A DNA stretch of 64,000 nt from Haliscomenobacter sp965225875. GTDB lineage: Bacteria > Bacteroidota > Bacteroidia > Chitinophagales > Saprospiraceae. The notes under the pieces are model-generated. The model saw nothing but the letters and a program-made list of their open reading frames with translations. It did no database searches and was not told the DNA's origin. Numbering within the stretch: the first letter of the stretch is position 1; each line of letters begins with the position of its first letter. The position numbers were made by a program, and so were the translations under genes. The stretch is taken from NCBI RefSeq assembly GCF_965225875.1, contig NZ_CBDDBS010000002.1:1054001-1118000 (forward strand). Direction: 5' to 3'. Positions 23,373-31,854 of this stretch are shown here, one piece after another.

Positions 23373-25799
23373 TCACCATTCAATCATCAGCCCAATACTC
23401 GGCAATGCCTGGCCGGTTCCATTGTCCAAAACTTTGGTTTTGTAGCGTTGCTCTCCTACTGAAGCATCAGGATTCAAGATGACTCCCGAGCCAATAGGCC
23501 GACCATCTGCATCCAAGGGGCGATCCAGAAAAAGCTCAGGACTGGATACCGATGCGCTGAACATGTTTTCGATGTCGAAATACAGGTTGAGGCTCCATTT
23601 GGGGAAGAACCACTTTTTATCTACCCGGAAATCCAGGAAATTGATGGCTTCACTCCGCTCCGTATTCAACTGGTTGTAGTCAGGAATGCCTCGACCATTG
23701 ACGTCCCAGTTGGCAACCAGGGATGAATTATTGGAAAATGGCGTGCGTGGCAACCCCGTTTGGAAGCGCCAATTGAGGCCGATTTCCCAGTTTTTCTTCA
23801 GTTTTTTACCCAAAGTCAGGTTAACGATGTGGCGGGCATCCCAGGAGGAAGGCAATAACTCGCCATTTTTATCCTCAAATTCACTCCAGCCCAAGGTATA
23901 AGCCGCAATGCCATAAAACCCTTTGAACAAGCGTTGCTGGAACAAAAACTCCATACCGTAACTCCGCCCTTTGGAGCGGGGAATTGCCGGTTCATTACCC
24001 ACCACCCCAAAGTCGCCACCCAGGTTGGCCAGGGTCAAACTATCCCGCAGCAAAAAAGGATAATTCGCGTAGCCTTTGTAAAAGCCTTCCACGGTGATCC
24101 GGGCATTGTTGTTGGTGTTGAATTCCAAGCCGGCCACCAATTGATTGTTGCGGATGTATTTGATGCCGTTGTTTTTGTTGATGAACTCGCCCCCTTGCTG
24201 GTAACCCAGAATAGTGTAAGGGGGGAGTTGGTAAAAAATACCCGCGTTGAAATTGAGGGCGAGGTTCTTGCTCAAACTGTAGGATGCCGAAAACCTTGGC
24301 GACAACTGCTCCAACAAATTCGACATTTCCTCCGAATAGGTATTGGCATCGGCACGAATCCCTGCGGACAGGCTCAGGCGATTGTCCACAAACTTGCGGC
24401 TGATTTGGCCAAACACGTTGTATTTGCTGAAGTTGAAAGCGCTACTGTAATCGATGGTTTGGGCGCCTGCGGAGGTGAAAATCCGGTTGAAGGTGCTGTT
24501 GTTGTAGCGGGCGAATTCATACCCTACACCGTAATTCAGGCGAAAATCCCCGGCACGTACGGTGTTTTCCAGGCGCAACTTGTTTTCGATTTCCTGAGAT
24601 TGATAGTTCAAAATCAGGTTATTTGGATTGCTTTTATCGTTTTGGTAATACTTGATGGCCTTGTTGTCCAACATGCTGCGGCTGAGCACCACCGTATAAT
24701 AACCATTTGTACGGTAGTGTTTGTACACCAGGCCATTGGTGTAGCTCCACTGGGGGTTTTCGGGCAAGCGATCCAGGATGGATTGTTGTTCTTCGGTATC
24801 GTTTGCCTCCAGGTTGAGCTCAAACTGGTCGTAAGCCCCCAAACCGATGAAAGTCAATTCGTTCTTTTTATCCAGTTTAACTTTGACTTTGGCTTGAAAG
24901 TCGTTGTAAATGGGCAGAAAGGGCAGTTCAAAAATTTTGAACAAAAACTGCAAATAAGAGCGGCGAGCCGAAAGCAGGAAGGTCGTTTTGTCGCCAATGG
25001 GCCCTTCTAAGGTCAAACCAATGTCGCTGGCACTCACCATAAAAGTACCTCCGATGCGATCGTCGCGGCCATCGCGCTGCCGAAAGTTGAATACTGAACT
25101 AACCGCGTTGCCCCGATTGGCTGGAAAAGCCCCACTGAAAAAGTCTACCTCATTGATGAAGTTGACATTGATCAAACCCACCGGGCCACCCGAAGCACCC
25201 TGAGTCGCAAAGTGGTTGATGTTCGGCACTTCCACATCATCCAGAAAAAAGCGGTTTTCGTTGGGTGCACCGCCACGAATGATCAGGTCATTGCGGAAAG
25301 CTGGGGTAATGGTGACCCCTGGCAGGGTTTGTACCACTTTGGAAATATCGCGATTGCCCCCCGGGTTGCGCTGGATTTCCGCTACCCCAATGGTGCGCAG
25401 GGATACCGGGCTTTCTTCGGTTTTTTTGAAAGGAGGCGCTTTGATCACTACTTCGTCCAGTTTTTGGGAGCTGCTGGACAGCTCGAAATCAGCAACGGCA
25501 GGTTTGTTGTTGGTGACCTGGATTTCAAAAGCAGTGGCATCCTCATAGCCTACAAAAGAAGCCCGAATGTTGTACAAGCCTGGAGTAAGTCCAGTGATTT
25601 CATACAATCCATTTTCATCCGTAGTGGCCCCAAAGTCGGTACCTATTACCAAAACGTTGGCAAAAGGGATGGCTTCGTTGCTGATTTTGTCGCTGATTTT
25701 ACCTTTGATGATGCCATTTTGGGCAAAAAGACCAAAAGGTGTCAACAAAAGCAGTACTAACCAGTTGTTAAGCAGTCGCGTTGCGGGTAAAATCTTCAT
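23373..25799 (-). CDS. TonB-dependent receptor with carboxypeptidase-regulatory-like domain
   Basis: The 808-residue outer-membrane protein starts with a signal peptide (MKILPATRLLNNWLVLLLLTPFGLFAQ). A carboxypeptidase-D-regulatory-like domain follows at about 30-115 (IIKGKISDKISNEAIPFANV). The plug lies at about 125-230 (LPGVTITPAFRNDLIIRGGAPNENRFFLDDVEVP) and the rest is a beta-barrel ending SIGLMIEW. It lacks the SusC-specific features and has no SusD partner. The IRGGAPNENRFFLDDVEVPNINHF phrase is typical of a Bacteroidota group with unknown cargo. It is divergent from a MarR-type regulator across a 98-bp gap that contains an inverted repeat, so that regulator may control it (inference). 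Confidence 0.9.
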   Translation of the reverse strand: MKILPATRLLNNWLVLLLLTPFGLFAQNGIIKGKISDKISNEAIPFANVLVIGTDFGATTDENGLYEITGLTPGLYNIRASFVGYEDATAFEIQVTNNKPAVADFELSSSSQKLDEVVIKAPPFKKTEESPVSLRTIGVAEIQRNPGGNRDISKVVQTLPGVTITPAFRNDLIIRGGAPNENRFFLDDVEVPNINHFATQGASGGPVGLINVNFINEVDFFSGAFPANRGNAVSSVFNFRQRDGRDDRIGGTFMVSASDIGLTLEGPIGDKTTFLLSARRSYLQFLFKIFELPFLPIYNDFQAKVKVKLDKKNELTFIGLGAYDQFELNLEANDTEEQQSILDRLPENPQWSYTNGLVYKHYRTNGYYTVVLSRSMLDNKAIKYYQNDKSNPNNLILNYQSQEIENKLRLENTVRAGDFRLNYGVGYEFARYNNSTFNRIFTSAGAQTIDYSSAFNFSKYNVFGQISRKFVDNRLSLSAGIRADANTYSEEMSNLLEQLSPRFSASYSLSKNLALNFNAGIFYQLPPYTILGYQQGGEFINKNNGIKYIRNNQLVAGLEFNTNNNARITVEGFYKGYANYPFLLRDSLTLANLGGDFGVVGNEPAIPRSKGRSYGMEFLFQQRLFKGFYGIAAYTLGWSEFEDKNGELLPSSWDARHIVNLTLGKKLKKNWEIGLNWRFQTGLPRTPFSNNSSLVANWDVNGRGIPDYNQLNTERSEAINFLDFRVDKKWFFPKWSLNLYFDIENMFSASVSSPELFLDRPLDADGRPIGSGVILNPDASVGEQRYKTKVLDNGTGQALPSIGLMIEW

Positions 25800-25843
25800 T
25801 TTATGATTTTTTCACAGTTTTTTGCTATGTTTTCAAAACAAAC

Positions 25844-25881
25844 ACTAAACTAGCAACTCGAAAAATTGTTCTAGTTTTAGT
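25844..25881. promoter_or_regulatory. Imperfect inverted repeat in the divergent TonB-receptor/MarR promoter region
   Basis: ACTAAACTAGCAA (25844-25856) and TTGTTCTAGTTTTAGT (25866-25881) are near-complementary with small bulges, around a 9-nt centre. The site lies 16 bp upstream of the MarR-type ATG and 45 bp upstream of the receptor ATG. Position and symmetry suit a dimeric MarR operator; binding is inferred only. Confidence 0.4.
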
Positions 25882-25897
25882 CAAGATTTTTGTCACC

Positions 25898-26536
25898 ATG
25901 TCGTACGAGCTGCTTAAACAAGTGATTGGACTGCTGGAGGAATTCGAGCAGGAAAGGGGGAAAAGTGATTTGCCAGCCTTCGCTGAATGGCTGCAAAGCC
26001 GGGTTGGCGAAGCAGAGGATGAACTGCCCCATACCCGTTGGGACGATTATGCCTCCGACGTAGATGCCCACATTGCCATGAACATCGGGGTGCTGAACTC
26101 TCATGCCAAACACTACATCAAAACTGCTCTAAAGGATACTGAGTTGAAAGGAATCCAGGATTTTACTTTCCTGGCGGCCCTGGTCAGCCACGGCGATTTG
26201 CGCAAAACGGACATCATTGCCAAAAACATGATGGAGTTTTCTCCGGGGATGGAAGTGATTCGGCGTTTGTTGCGCAATGGTTTTATCCAGGACTACGACA
26301 ACCCCGAAGATGGGCGTTCACGCCGGGTGTCCATCACCCCGGCGGGTATGGCCGTGTTTGAACAAGCCTTGCAAAACATGCAAAACGTGCATCGGGTGGT
26401 AGCCGGAAACCTGACGGTAAAAGAAAAAGAAATGGTACTCCATAAATTGCGCAAACTCATCGCCTTCCACCAGCCCATCTGGGACAATGAATACGGGGAA
26501 GATTTGGAGAAGATTGTGGAGCGGCATATCTTGTGA
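25898..26536 (+). CDS. MarR-type winged-helix transcription regulator
   Basis: About 212 residues from ATG 25898 (MSYELLKQVIGLLEEF). An N-terminal helical part (1-60) is followed by a winged-helix domain: FLAALVSHGDLRKTDIIAKNMMEFSPGMEVIRRLLRNGFI and a wing DNPEDGRSRRVSITPAG. This is the layout of MarR family repressors, with the conserved DGRSRRVSITPAG loop. A longer reading from 25781 would add a hydrophobic, implausible leader and use an upstream start, so I reject it. It is divergent from the TonB receptor gene and may respond to a small molecule linked with that receptor. Confidence 0.8.
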   Translation: MSYELLKQVIGLLEEFEQERGKSDLPAFAEWLQSRVGEAEDELPHTRWDDYASDVDAHIAMNIGVLNSHAKHYIKTALKDTELKGIQDFTFLAALVSHGDLRKTDIIAKNMMEFSPGMEVIRRLLRNGFIQDYDNPEDGRSRRVSITPAGMAVFEQALQNMQNVHRVVAGNLTVKEKEMVLHKLRKLIAFHQPIWDNEYGEDLEKIVERHIL

Positions 26537-26540
26537 AAAA

Positions 26541-26700
26541 GTTGAAAAGTTTAGGGTTGAGAAGTTGAGAAGTTAGGTAACCCAATTGCGCACTTACATT
26601 TCTGCATTTCGCCTTTTGCGCTTTACGAATTGTGAATAAAAACGTACAATTTTGTACTGCCCATTTCTTTTCAACCCTTCAACATTTCAACATTTCAACT
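26541..26700. repeat. TTGAGAAG / TTTCAAC repeat cluster between MarR gene and glycerate kinase
   Basis: Immediately after the MarR-type stop come GTTGAAAAG and GTTGAGAAG units (26541-26576). Just before the glycerate kinase ATG come CCTTCAACATTTCAACATTTCAAC units (26670-26700). The two sides are complementary in type, so the gap can fold back. It is a diverged member of the TTGAG/CTCAA family seen at 18224, 23143, 33490 and 47391. Confidence 0.5.
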
Positions 26701-26703
26701 TTT

Positions 26704-27831
26704 ATGAAGATAGTCATCGCTGCCGATTCCTTTAAAGACGCCCTGCCCGCCCAACAAGTCTGCAACGCCATTGCCGACGGGATCAGAAAAGTACAACCCA
26801 ATGCCGAACTGGTCATTTTTCCGCTCACCGATGGTGGAGAAGGGCTGGCGGATGTATTTGCCCATCACCTGGGCGGGAGTGTTGTACAAATGACCGCTTA
26901 TGACCCTCTGGGGCGAGACGTGGCCTGCCAATACATCCTTTCGGCCAATGGTGAAAAAGCCTTCATTGAAATGGCCCAGGCCTCGGGCTTGCAACGCCTG
27001 AGTGAGGAAGAGCGCAACCCAATGCTCACAAGCACATATGGTACCGGGCAAATGATCGCCCACGCGCTGAATAGTGGGGTGCGTCATATCCTGCTAGGTC
27101 TTGGCGGCAGTGCGACCAATGATGCCGGAATGGGCATGGCTGCTGCCTTGGGCTACGAATTTCATACCGCTCAAGGGAAGGAATTGCTACCAAGAGGTGA
27201 ATCGTTGGCGGCCATCGAACGGATTGAGGTGAATAAAGTACATCCTGCGCTCGCCGAAACCCGTTTTGAGGTTTTGTGCGACGTCAAAAATCCACTGCAT
27301 GGTCCCATGGGTGCGGCTTATGTGTTCGGGCCTCAAAAAGGGGCCAATGCGGCCATGGTGGAGCGATTGGATTTGGGGTTACAACAGTTTGGTGCATTAT
27401 TGGAAAAAACTTTTGGGCAGGATTATTCCACAACTCCTGGTTCTGGAGCAGCTGGCGGAATGGGCGCAGCCTGTTTGGCCTTCCTTAAAGGTGAGTTGCA
27501 GCCAGGGATTGATGCTGTGATGAATATGACCAATTTTGATGCCGCTTTAAAAGGTGCCAATCTGGTATTCACAGGTGAAGGCCGTCTGGATAGTCAAACC
27601 TTGAGTGGAAAACTGGTACGGGGGATTTGTGGCCGTGCAACACAGTTTGGAATACCCACCATCGCGCTTTGTGGTGCCATCGATGCGGATCAGGCTTTTC
27701 TGGACTTGATTGGTTTAAAAGCGGCCTTTGCGATTGGGCGGAAAGTGCAAATTTTTGACGATGCGCTGGCAAGTACGGCGGAGAATTTGGAGTTTGTGGC
27801 GGAACAGGTGATGCGGGTAGCAGGGTTATAA
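26704..27831 (+). CDS. Glycerate kinase (GarK/GlxK family)
   Basis: The 375-residue cytosolic enzyme phosphorylates glycerate to a phosphoglycerate using ATP. It shows the family hallmarks MKIVIAADSFKDAL at the start, PLTDGGEGLADVF, LLGLGGSATNDAGMGMAAALG near residues 131-150, and GSGAAGGMGAA and FTGEGRLDSQTLSGK near 247-310. Length is normal for type 2 glycerate kinases. The ATG at 26704 is chosen since MKIVIAADSFK is the conserved N-terminus; upstream in-frame sequence belongs to the repeat. No other glycerate or glyoxylate genes adjoin. Confidence 0.95.
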   Translation: MKIVIAADSFKDALPAQQVCNAIADGIRKVQPNAELVIFPLTDGGEGLADVFAHHLGGSVVQMTAYDPLGRDVACQYILSANGEKAFIEMAQASGLQRLSEEERNPMLTSTYGTGQMIAHALNSGVRHILLGLGGSATNDAGMGMAAALGYEFHTAQGKELLPRGESLAAIERIEVNKVHPALAETRFEVLCDVKNPLHGPMGAAYVFGPQKGANAAMVERLDLGLQQFGALLEKTFGQDYSTTPGSGAAGGMGAACLAFLKGELQPGIDAVMNMTNFDAALKGANLVFTGEGRLDSQTLSGKLVRGICGRATQFGIPTIALCGAIDADQAFLDLIGLKAAFAIGRKVQIFDDALASTAENLEFVAEQVMRVAGL

Positions 27832-27867
27832 ACTCCACTACCCTATCAACCATTCAGGGTTTAGTTG

Positions 27868-28764
27868 CTATTTTTTCGGCGTTTCTACTTTTGGCTGTGC
27901 CATCAAATAAGCATAAATCGCTTTGAGTGCCTCGTCATCCTGGACGGCGATATTTTTCCAGGGCATAAATTTTTGATCCATCACAGTGCCATCGGGCCGA
28001 GTGCCCGTGCGAATTGTCTTGATAAACCCAGCCTCGCCCCATTTGGGTAAATTCCCGACCTGGGTCAAATTCGGGGCCATTGGGCCATTGGGGTCGTGAT
28101 TGGGTGCTCCATTCAGTTGCTCGCCATGACAAGCCCTACACCCACTGACCTGCACCAGGTAGGCACCATATACCCGGGAGTCCTTTCTTTGAGGGGTGCT
28201 TTTGAATTTGGCGGTGTGATCCAGGTATTCCACTGGAAAAGCTTTACCCAAAGCGCCCAACTGTATCAACACTTTGGCGAAAGTGGTAAAACGGGATGGC
28301 TCCCACTCTTTTTCCACCACTGGAATCGTTTTCAAGTAAGCAATAATTTGACCAAGGTGTTCTTCACTCAAAGCGTGAAATTCGTTTGATGGCATGATCA
28401 TCAGGGGGCGTCCATTTTTACCAGCCCCATGCCGGATGGCTCGAATCCAATCGGCATCAACATAATTGCTGGTCACCCCGGCCGGAGTCAAATTTGGCGC
28501 GATCAAAATGCCTAAAGCAGGGTCATTGAAGAATTTGGTACCCTCCAGTTGTTCACCGTGGCAATGGGTGCAAAGGTTGCTGACCCATTTTTTGCCCTCG
28601 GCAACATTTGCTGAGTCATTGGGGATTTTGAGGCTGGCAGGTTGAATGTTGTAGGTTCTATTGAGGCGCTGGTTGTAGGTGGCATTCATGAGGAAAACTG
28701 TACAGGTCAATACCAAAATAAGTCCTCCCAGGACGATGCCGATCCATTTAAATATTTTTTTCAT
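27868..28764 (-). CDS. Dihaem c-type cytochrome, membrane anchored
   Basis: The 298-residue protein has an N-terminal membrane anchor (WIGIVLGGLILVLTCTVFLM) and two class I cytochrome c domains. Haem-binding motifs are CTHCH (Cys65-His69) and CRACH (near residues 205-209). Candidate axial methionines occur in RPLMIMPSNEFHALSEEHL and in QKFMPWKNIAVQDDEAL. Such proteins carry electrons in the periplasm, often from a dehydrogenase to a terminal oxidase. The partner is not in the window. The gene converges with glycerate kinase, 36 bp apart. A lipoprotein form is unlikely because the Cys in the anchor lacks a lipobox. Confidence 0.88.
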   Translation of the reverse strand: MKKIFKWIGIVLGGLILVLTCTVFLMNATYNQRLNRTYNIQPASLKIPNDSANVAEGKKWVSNLCTHCHGEQLEGTKFFNDPALGILIAPNLTPAGVTSNYVDADWIRAIRHGAGKNGRPLMIMPSNEFHALSEEHLGQIIAYLKTIPVVEKEWEPSRFTTFAKVLIQLGALGKAFPVEYLDHTAKFKSTPQRKDSRVYGAYLVQVSGCRACHGEQLNGAPNHDPNGPMAPNLTQVGNLPKWGEAGFIKTIRTGTRPDGTVMDQKFMPWKNIAVQDDEALKAIYAYLMAQPKVETPKK

Positions 28765-28889
28765 GGCGAAAGATTCTAGGCGTTAACAATCCATGTTTTG
28801 TTCCGAAGAACAGTACAAAAATGCCTATGAATCTGGCCATAAATACAGCGTAGATTTGTGTAAACCTGCTACGCGAATCTACGTATTTT

Positions 28890-29052
28890 GTAACTATTTA
28901 GCAGCCGCCTGCGGCGGACTTTTTTACCACAAAGACACAAAGACACAAAGACATTAAGCTCTAAAATGTTGTGTCTTTGTGCCTTTATGCCTTTGTGGTA
29001 AAAAAAATTGAATATAAAATCCACCGCAGGTGGATGGGTGCTAAATAGTTAC
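28890..29052. repeat. 163-bp nested inverted-repeat element
   Basis: Outer arms GTAACTATTTAGCA (28890-28903) and TGCTAAATAGTTAC (29039-29052) are perfectly complementary. Inside are two small GC palindromes (GCCGCCTGCGGCGG and CCACCGCAGGTGG). Further in is an inner inverted repeat TTTTTTACCACAAAG / CTTTGTGGTAAAAAAA with three direct ACAAAGAC units. The element ends 13 bp from the stop codon of the response regulator gene. No coding frame is present. It resembles a MITE. A short pair CGTAGATT/AATCTACG (28849-28883) stands just outside. Confidence 0.75.
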
Positions 29053-29065
29053 CGTATTTTCATGC

Positions 29066-29704
29066 TTAGAGGAGTTTATGCCGAATGGCAAACTGCACCA
29101 ATCCAGCGATCCCTTTAACTTCCAGTTTTTGAATCAGGTTATTCCGGTGGGTATCCACGGTGCGAGGACTGATGAAGAGTTGGGCTCCAATTTCAGTACT
29201 GGAAAAACCCTGGGCGACCAACTTCAATACATCCAATTCTCGTTCGCTCAGGCTGGCTAGCCCAGCGTCATTGCCCGCAGTGGGCGCCTTTGCCAGGCTT
29301 AGTGCCACTTCTCCGGCGTAATATTTTTCGCCTCTATAAACCTTGGATATTGCCGAAGAGAGCTCTTCAACCGAGGTGTTTTTGAACAAAAAACCATCCG
29401 CACCTTGCTCAAGTGCCCCCTGAATGATGCTGCGTTCGTTGAGCATGGTGAGTACAATGACTTTAATGCCAAAGTACTCCTGCTTGAGTTGGATCAGGGT
29501 TTCCAGGCCATTCATCAAGGGCATTTCGTAGTCCAGTAAAGCCACATCAGCGCGACCAAGACGGCGTAGTGCATCCAACACTTCCCGGCCATTTCCCGCT
29601 TCCGCCATGATCTGAATTTCTGGAATTTGTTCCAATATGGCGACAAAACCCTTGCGCACCAATTGATGGTCATCGGCAATAACTACTTTAATTTTCGGCT
29701 CCAT
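29066..29704 (-). CDS. NarL/FixJ-type response regulator
   Basis: The 212-residue cytosolic regulator has an N-terminal receiver (KIKVVIADDHQLVRKGF) with acidic pocket Asp11-Asp12 and phospho-acceptor Asp58 (VALLDYEMPLMNG). A conserved Lys lies in GFLFKNTS. A C-terminal LuxR-type helix-turn-helix (LSERELDVLKLVAQGFSSTEIGAQLFISPRTVDTHRNNLIQKL) occupies about 148-200. The start at 29704 (MEPKIKV) overlaps the end of the preceding kinase gene by 17 nt, showing translational coupling. It is the cognate partner of that kinase. Targets are unknown. Confidence 0.92.
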   Translation of the reverse strand: MEPKIKVVIADDHQLVRKGFVAILEQIPEIQIMAEAGNGREVLDALRRLGRADVALLDYEMPLMNGLETLIQLKQEYFGIKVIVLTMLNERSIIQGALEQGADGFLFKNTSVEELSSAISKVYRGEKYYAGEVALSLAKAPTAGNDAGLASLSERELDVLKLVAQGFSSTEIGAQLFISPRTVDTHRNNLIQKLEVKGIAGLVQFAIRHKLL

Positions 29705-31667
29705 GTTTGTTGGTTTCTGGATCATTAAGTGGGATACGAATCACCGAAATGGTGCCGTTTGGGTGGGCTGATTCCGTTTGAAAAACACCTCCCAGGGTAT
29801 TTACGCGGCTCAGGATGTTGAGAATTCCCATACTACCCTTAGATCTGGCCTGTTCAAAATCAAAGCCACGGCCATCATCTTCCATCCTCAAAATCAAACT
29901 ACCACCGGCCACATACAGGATGACCATAATTTTGCCTGCTTTGGCGTGTTTGATCACATTGTTCAGTAACTCCTGAGCAACCCGATAAACCCCGATTTCA
30001 ACTTTTTCATCCAAATGGTCCGGCACCAGGCTGCTTTCAAACTCGTATTGCAGGGCAGTACCTTGCAACGTATTGCGCAACAACATTTCCAAGCTGGGTG
30101 CCAGGCCGTGTCGCTCCAGCATAGGAGGCAACATGGTATGGGAAATATTGCGCACTTCCGTACAAGATTGATCCAATTGCTCAGCCAAATGACCAACTTG
30201 TTGGGCCTCCAAAGGAGCAACGTTGGCAATTTTATGTTGCAGGGCTGAAAAGCCCAGCTTTAGGGCTACCATTTCCTGGGCAATGCCATCGTGCAAATCT
30301 TTGGCGATGCGTTTGCGTTCGGATTCCTGGGCTTCGATCACGGCATTGAGGCCCAATTTTTGCTCCTGAATGATGGCTGCATCCAGTTCCGCCTTTTTGC
30401 GCAAGCGGAAGCGGTTCCAAAACAACCAACCCAATAAAACAAAGGCCAAAAAACCAAAACCCAGTCCCCAAATCCAGGTTTGTTGCTGGAACAATTGACC
30501 TTCCTGTTTTTCCAATTTCAGTTGTTGTTGGGCTATTTCAGTCTCCTTTTTTTGGGTTTGGTACTTGGTTTCCATGTCGGCAAGTACTTTGGTGTTTTCA
30601 ACCGTAAATAAAGAATCATCCAGGGCCTGGAATTTTTTGTACCAAAAAAGCGCCTTTTGTGGTTGGCCTAATAATTCATAAGAATGGGCGATTTCCTGGT
30701 AATAAATAGTGAGCGGATCCATCAGTTGGTGTTGCTGCATAATGGCATAACCTTTGAGTGCATTTTCCAGCCCTTTTGAAGCTTGCCCAAGAGCGTTGTA
30801 CACGGCAGCGAGGTTGACATAGGGAAATACCAGGTTCGCCTCCCGTTTGGTTTCCGTTAAATACTGAATAGATTGTTCACACTTGGGAATGGCATCCAGA
30901 TCTTTACCGGTTTCATGGAGCAAATGGCAAACTCCGCCCAGCATAACTCCCGCTACAAACTTGTTGTCGTTTTTAAGCGCCATGGCTATGCCTTTATGGG
31001 AATAATCAAGCGATTTTTCATAATCCCCTTTGCCTCCATAAGCAGCGGCCAGGTTATTGTAGGTAAAAATGGTACGGCGTTCGTCACCGGTTTTGAGGCG
31101 GATTTCCAATGCTTTTTCCAGGTATTCAATGGCTTTATCGTGTAATTCAGCATCTGAATACACGTTACCCAGGTTGCTGTACGCCGAAGCTGCGTTTTCC
31201 AAATCGCCCATTTTTTCCCGCAATTTGGCACCTAGTAGCAAGTAGTATTGGGCGGAATCATTTTGAGTAAAATCCTGGTAAGTTCCCCCCAGCCCGTTGT
31301 AAGCATCCGCCTGAACCTTTTGGTCTTTTATTTTTTTACCAATTTCAAGCTGTTTTTTAAACGTGCGGATGGCCGCAGCCTCCTCTTTTTTATCCTGATA
31401 AGTATTGCCCCGAATGTGCAAGGCATAGGCTTCCCCCAATAGGGATTTTGCCGCTTTGGCCATTTTTTCCAAGGTATCGGCGTATGCAAAAGAAAGATCC
31501 AGGTCTTGCATTTGCACTTCTCGCGCCAAAGCATAATACAATTCAATTTGTTGAAGGGAGGCTTTGGATTTCTGGTATTCTCGACGCAGGCTATCCGCTA
31601 AAGGGCTTTGAGCAATTCCAATCATCCAGGAAAGAGCCAATAATAGGGTCAACGGTATTTTATTCAT
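29688..31667 (-). CDS. TPR-containing sensor histidine kinase (HisKA_3 type)
   Basis: The 659-residue kinase has a signal peptide (MNKIPLTLLLALSWMIGIAQ). About six to eight tetratricopeptide repeats follow at 50-340 (for example AASAYSNLGNVYSDAELHDKAIEYLEKALEI), then a coiled coil and one membrane helix near 395-415 (WGLGFGFLAFVLLGWLFW). The HisKA_3 dimerisation helix carries the phospho-acceptor His in RIAKDLHDGIAQEMVAL. The HATPase domain shows an N box (ELLNNVIKHAKA) and a G box (EDDGRGFD). The TPR part is predicted periplasmic and may sense a protein or peptide. This architecture is common in Bacteroidota and acts with the overlapping NarL-type regulator downstream. Confidence 0.92.
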   Translation of the reverse strand: MNKIPLTLLLALSWMIGIAQSPLADSLRREYQKSKASLQQIELYYALAREVQMQDLDLSFAYADTLEKMAKAAKSLLGEAYALHIRGNTYQDKKEEAAAIRTFKKQLEIGKKIKDQKVQADAYNGLGGTYQDFTQNDSAQYYLLLGAKLREKMGDLENAASAYSNLGNVYSDAELHDKAIEYLEKALEIRLKTGDERRTIFTYNNLAAAYGGKGDYEKSLDYSHKGIAMALKNDNKFVAGVMLGGVCHLLHETGKDLDAIPKCEQSIQYLTETKREANLVFPYVNLAAVYNALGQASKGLENALKGYAIMQQHQLMDPLTIYYQEIAHSYELLGQPQKALFWYKKFQALDDSLFTVENTKVLADMETKYQTQKKETEIAQQQLKLEKQEGQLFQQQTWIWGLGFGFLAFVLLGWLFWNRFRLRKKAELDAAIIQEQKLGLNAVIEAQESERKRIAKDLHDGIAQEMVALKLGFSALQHKIANVAPLEAQQVGHLAEQLDQSCTEVRNISHTMLPPMLERHGLAPSLEMLLRNTLQGTALQYEFESSLVPDHLDEKVEIGVYRVAQELLNNVIKHAKAGKIMVILYVAGGSLILRMEDDGRGFDFEQARSKGSMGILNILSRVNTLGGVFQTESAHPNGTISVIRIPLNDPETNKHGAEN

Positions 31668-31828
31668 CCTATCCCGTTTTTAGGGTGAGGGAAGATGGAA
31701 TTAGTGCAGTTTTGGGTGTTTTCTTATTGCCACTAATATACACAATATTGAACTTTTAACCCAATTATCCATGAACATCCTAACTATTGTGAACAATCTG
31801 CTCATTCCAGGATTTAAGGAATAAAAAT

Positions 31829-31836
31829 TACCTTTG
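31829..31836 (+). promoter_or_regulatory. Candidate -7 promoter box for the carboxylase gene
   Basis: TACCTTTG fits TAnnTTTG exactly and lies 18 bp before the ATG at 31855, giving a very short leader of about a dozen bases. A -33 TTG element is not clear. Confidence 0.4.
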
Positions 31837-31854
31837 CGCCACAACCTACTAGGT

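Noticed and set aside
26644..26657. GTACAATTTTGTAC palindrome upstream of glycerate kinase as an operator
   Set aside because: Short and AT-rich, without a partner site or a nearby matching regulator; could be chance.
26632..26703. Extended N-terminus for glycerate kinase
   Set aside because: The in-frame extension reads through the TTTCAAC repeat and is not part of the conserved family start.
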